This document shows, piece after piece, positions 63,457 through 64,000 of a DNA stretch of 64,000 nucleotides (positions are counted from its first letter, which is position 1; each line of letters starts with the position of its first letter). The DNA is from CAWCWK01 sp963842125. Lineage in GTDB: Bacteria > Pseudomonadota > Alphaproteobacteria > Rhizobiales > CAWCWK01. A program made the position numbers and the translations under genes. The DNA lies in contig CAWJFE010000005.1 of assembly GCA_963842125.1 (NCBI GenBank), positions 2,170,001 to 2,234,000 of the forward strand, written 5' to 3'. Below the pieces are notes generated by a model. That model had not been told where the DNA came from, did not search any database, and worked only from the letters and a program-made list of their open reading frames with translations.

Positions 63457-64000
63457 CTAGCCCTTGGGAACCAGCGCCAGCGCGCGCACCGGGCTGCCGG
63501 TGCCCTCGACGATCTTCAAGGGCGCCGCGATCAGGATCGCGCCCTTGGGCGGCAGCTTGTCGAGATTGGCGAGGCTGGCGAGGCCGTAGCGGTTGTTGGC
63601 GTGGAGGAGGTTGTGCGCCGGGAAGGGCGGGTCCATGCCGCCGGCCGAGCCCGCGTCGGTCCCGATCGTCTCGGCGCCCCAGCCGATGATGCCCTTGCCG
63701 ATCAGATACTTGATGCAATCCACATCCGGCCCCGGCGAATGGGGCCCGTTCTCGTCCATGTTGAGGAACTCGGCCTCCGACCCGGCGCGCTTGTGCCAGT
63801 CGGTCCGCATCACGACCCACGAGCCGGCCGGGATCTCGCCATGGTCGGCCTCCCAGGCCTTCACGCCGTCTTCGGTCAGAAGAAAGTCGGGGTTCTCGGT
63901 CGCCTCAGTCGCGCAGTCGATGACGCAGACCGGGGCGACGAAATTCTTGACCGGGATGCGGTCGGTCGTGCCGTCGGCATAGTCCTTGCCGGTGATCCAG
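63457..64000 (-). CDS. Cyclase-family hydrolase (kynurenine-formamidase-like fold), 5' end outside window
   Basis: The visible C-terminal 180 residues read WITGKDYADGTTDRIPVKNF, IPAGSWVVMRTDWHKRAG, GPDVDCIKYLIGKGIIGWG and end APLKIVEGTGSPVRALALVPK. This is the C-terminal half of the cyclase fold (PF04199), which includes bacterial arylformamidase KynB and isatin hydrolase. The metal-binding HxGTHxDxPxH motif would lie further upstream, out of the window. As N-formylkynurenine hydrolysis is the missing step between KynA and KynU here, it is a candidate, but the family is broad. Confidence 0.85.
   Translation of the reverse strand, partial: WITGKDYADGTTDRIPVKNFVAPVCVIDCATEATENPDFLLTEDGVKAWEADHGEIPAGSWVVMRTDWHKRAGSEAEFLNMDENGPHSPGPDVDCIKYLIGKGIIGWGAETIGTDAGSAGGMDPPFPAHNLLHANNRYGLASLANLDKLPPKGAILIAAPLKIVEGTGSPVRALALVPKG

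Overview
The window is one contiguous piece of a very GC-rich (about two-thirds GC by eye) chromosome from an alphaproteobacterium, most likely of the order Hyphomicrobiales (rhizobial group). The grounds are the shared dnaA, rpsT, mutM-ubiE-ubiB-coaBC-dut and dapB-gpmA neighbourhood, the smoEFGK-smoS-mtlK polyol operon, an indolepyruvate oxidoreductase beta subunit with a long C-terminal domain, and tight ATGA/GTGA/TGATG gene overlaps. I cannot name a genus. No rRNA, tRNA, CRISPR array, insertion sequence or prophage was seen.

Layout. 1-9 kb: Lrp regulator, PLP aminotransferase, a sugar-acid dehydratase, then a housekeeping group (methyltransferase, ComF, glutaredoxin, nitrilase-type amidase, DUF1178), dodecin and AzlCD. 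9-17 kb: an orphan TRAP binding protein, a class I glutamine amidotransferase, glycerol kinase, transaldolase, endonuclease III, an Ada-type repair protein and a small MscS channel. 17-29 kb: an information, ubiquinone and coenzyme A core ending in dnaA; a 579-bp non-coding stretch at 26.5-27.1 kb carries DnaA-box-like words and a cluster of GANTC sites. 31-39.7 kb: a complete polyol (sorbitol/mannitol) uptake and oxidation operon with its SorC-family regulator. 39.7-47.5 kb: a compact island with a sulfotransferase, a two-domain sucrose-phosphate-synthase/phosphatase-like protein, three further glycosyltransferases and a cysteine-desulfurase-like PLP enzyme; this is the best candidate for an undescribed pathway, possibly making a sulfated or extended glycoside. 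47.6-57.3 kb: a branched-chain-type ABC transporter split over two divergent operons and joined to kynureninase and tryptophan 2,3-dioxygenase. 57.3-64 kb (minus strand): indolepyruvate oxidoreductase, a MarR regulator, an FAD oxidoreductase and the end of a cyclase/formamidase-like gene.

How it fits together. The smo operon imports polyols and oxidises them to ketoses. The right-hand 16 kb reads as a tryptophan/aromatic amino acid uptake and degradation region: uptake by the LIV-type system, ring opening by KynA, cleavage by KynU, and a parallel indolepyruvate route through IorAB. The cyclase-family gene at the edge could supply the missing formamidase step, but this is inference.

Main oddity: within about 12 kb (49.9-61.5 kb) four genes (aldo/keto reductase, kynU, iorA, marR) are interrupted by five one-base indels that keep otherwise good homology on both sides. 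The other 52 kb shows none that I could detect. This is either a local sequence-quality problem or recent decay of an aromatic catabolic block, and it should be settled before those genes are interpreted.
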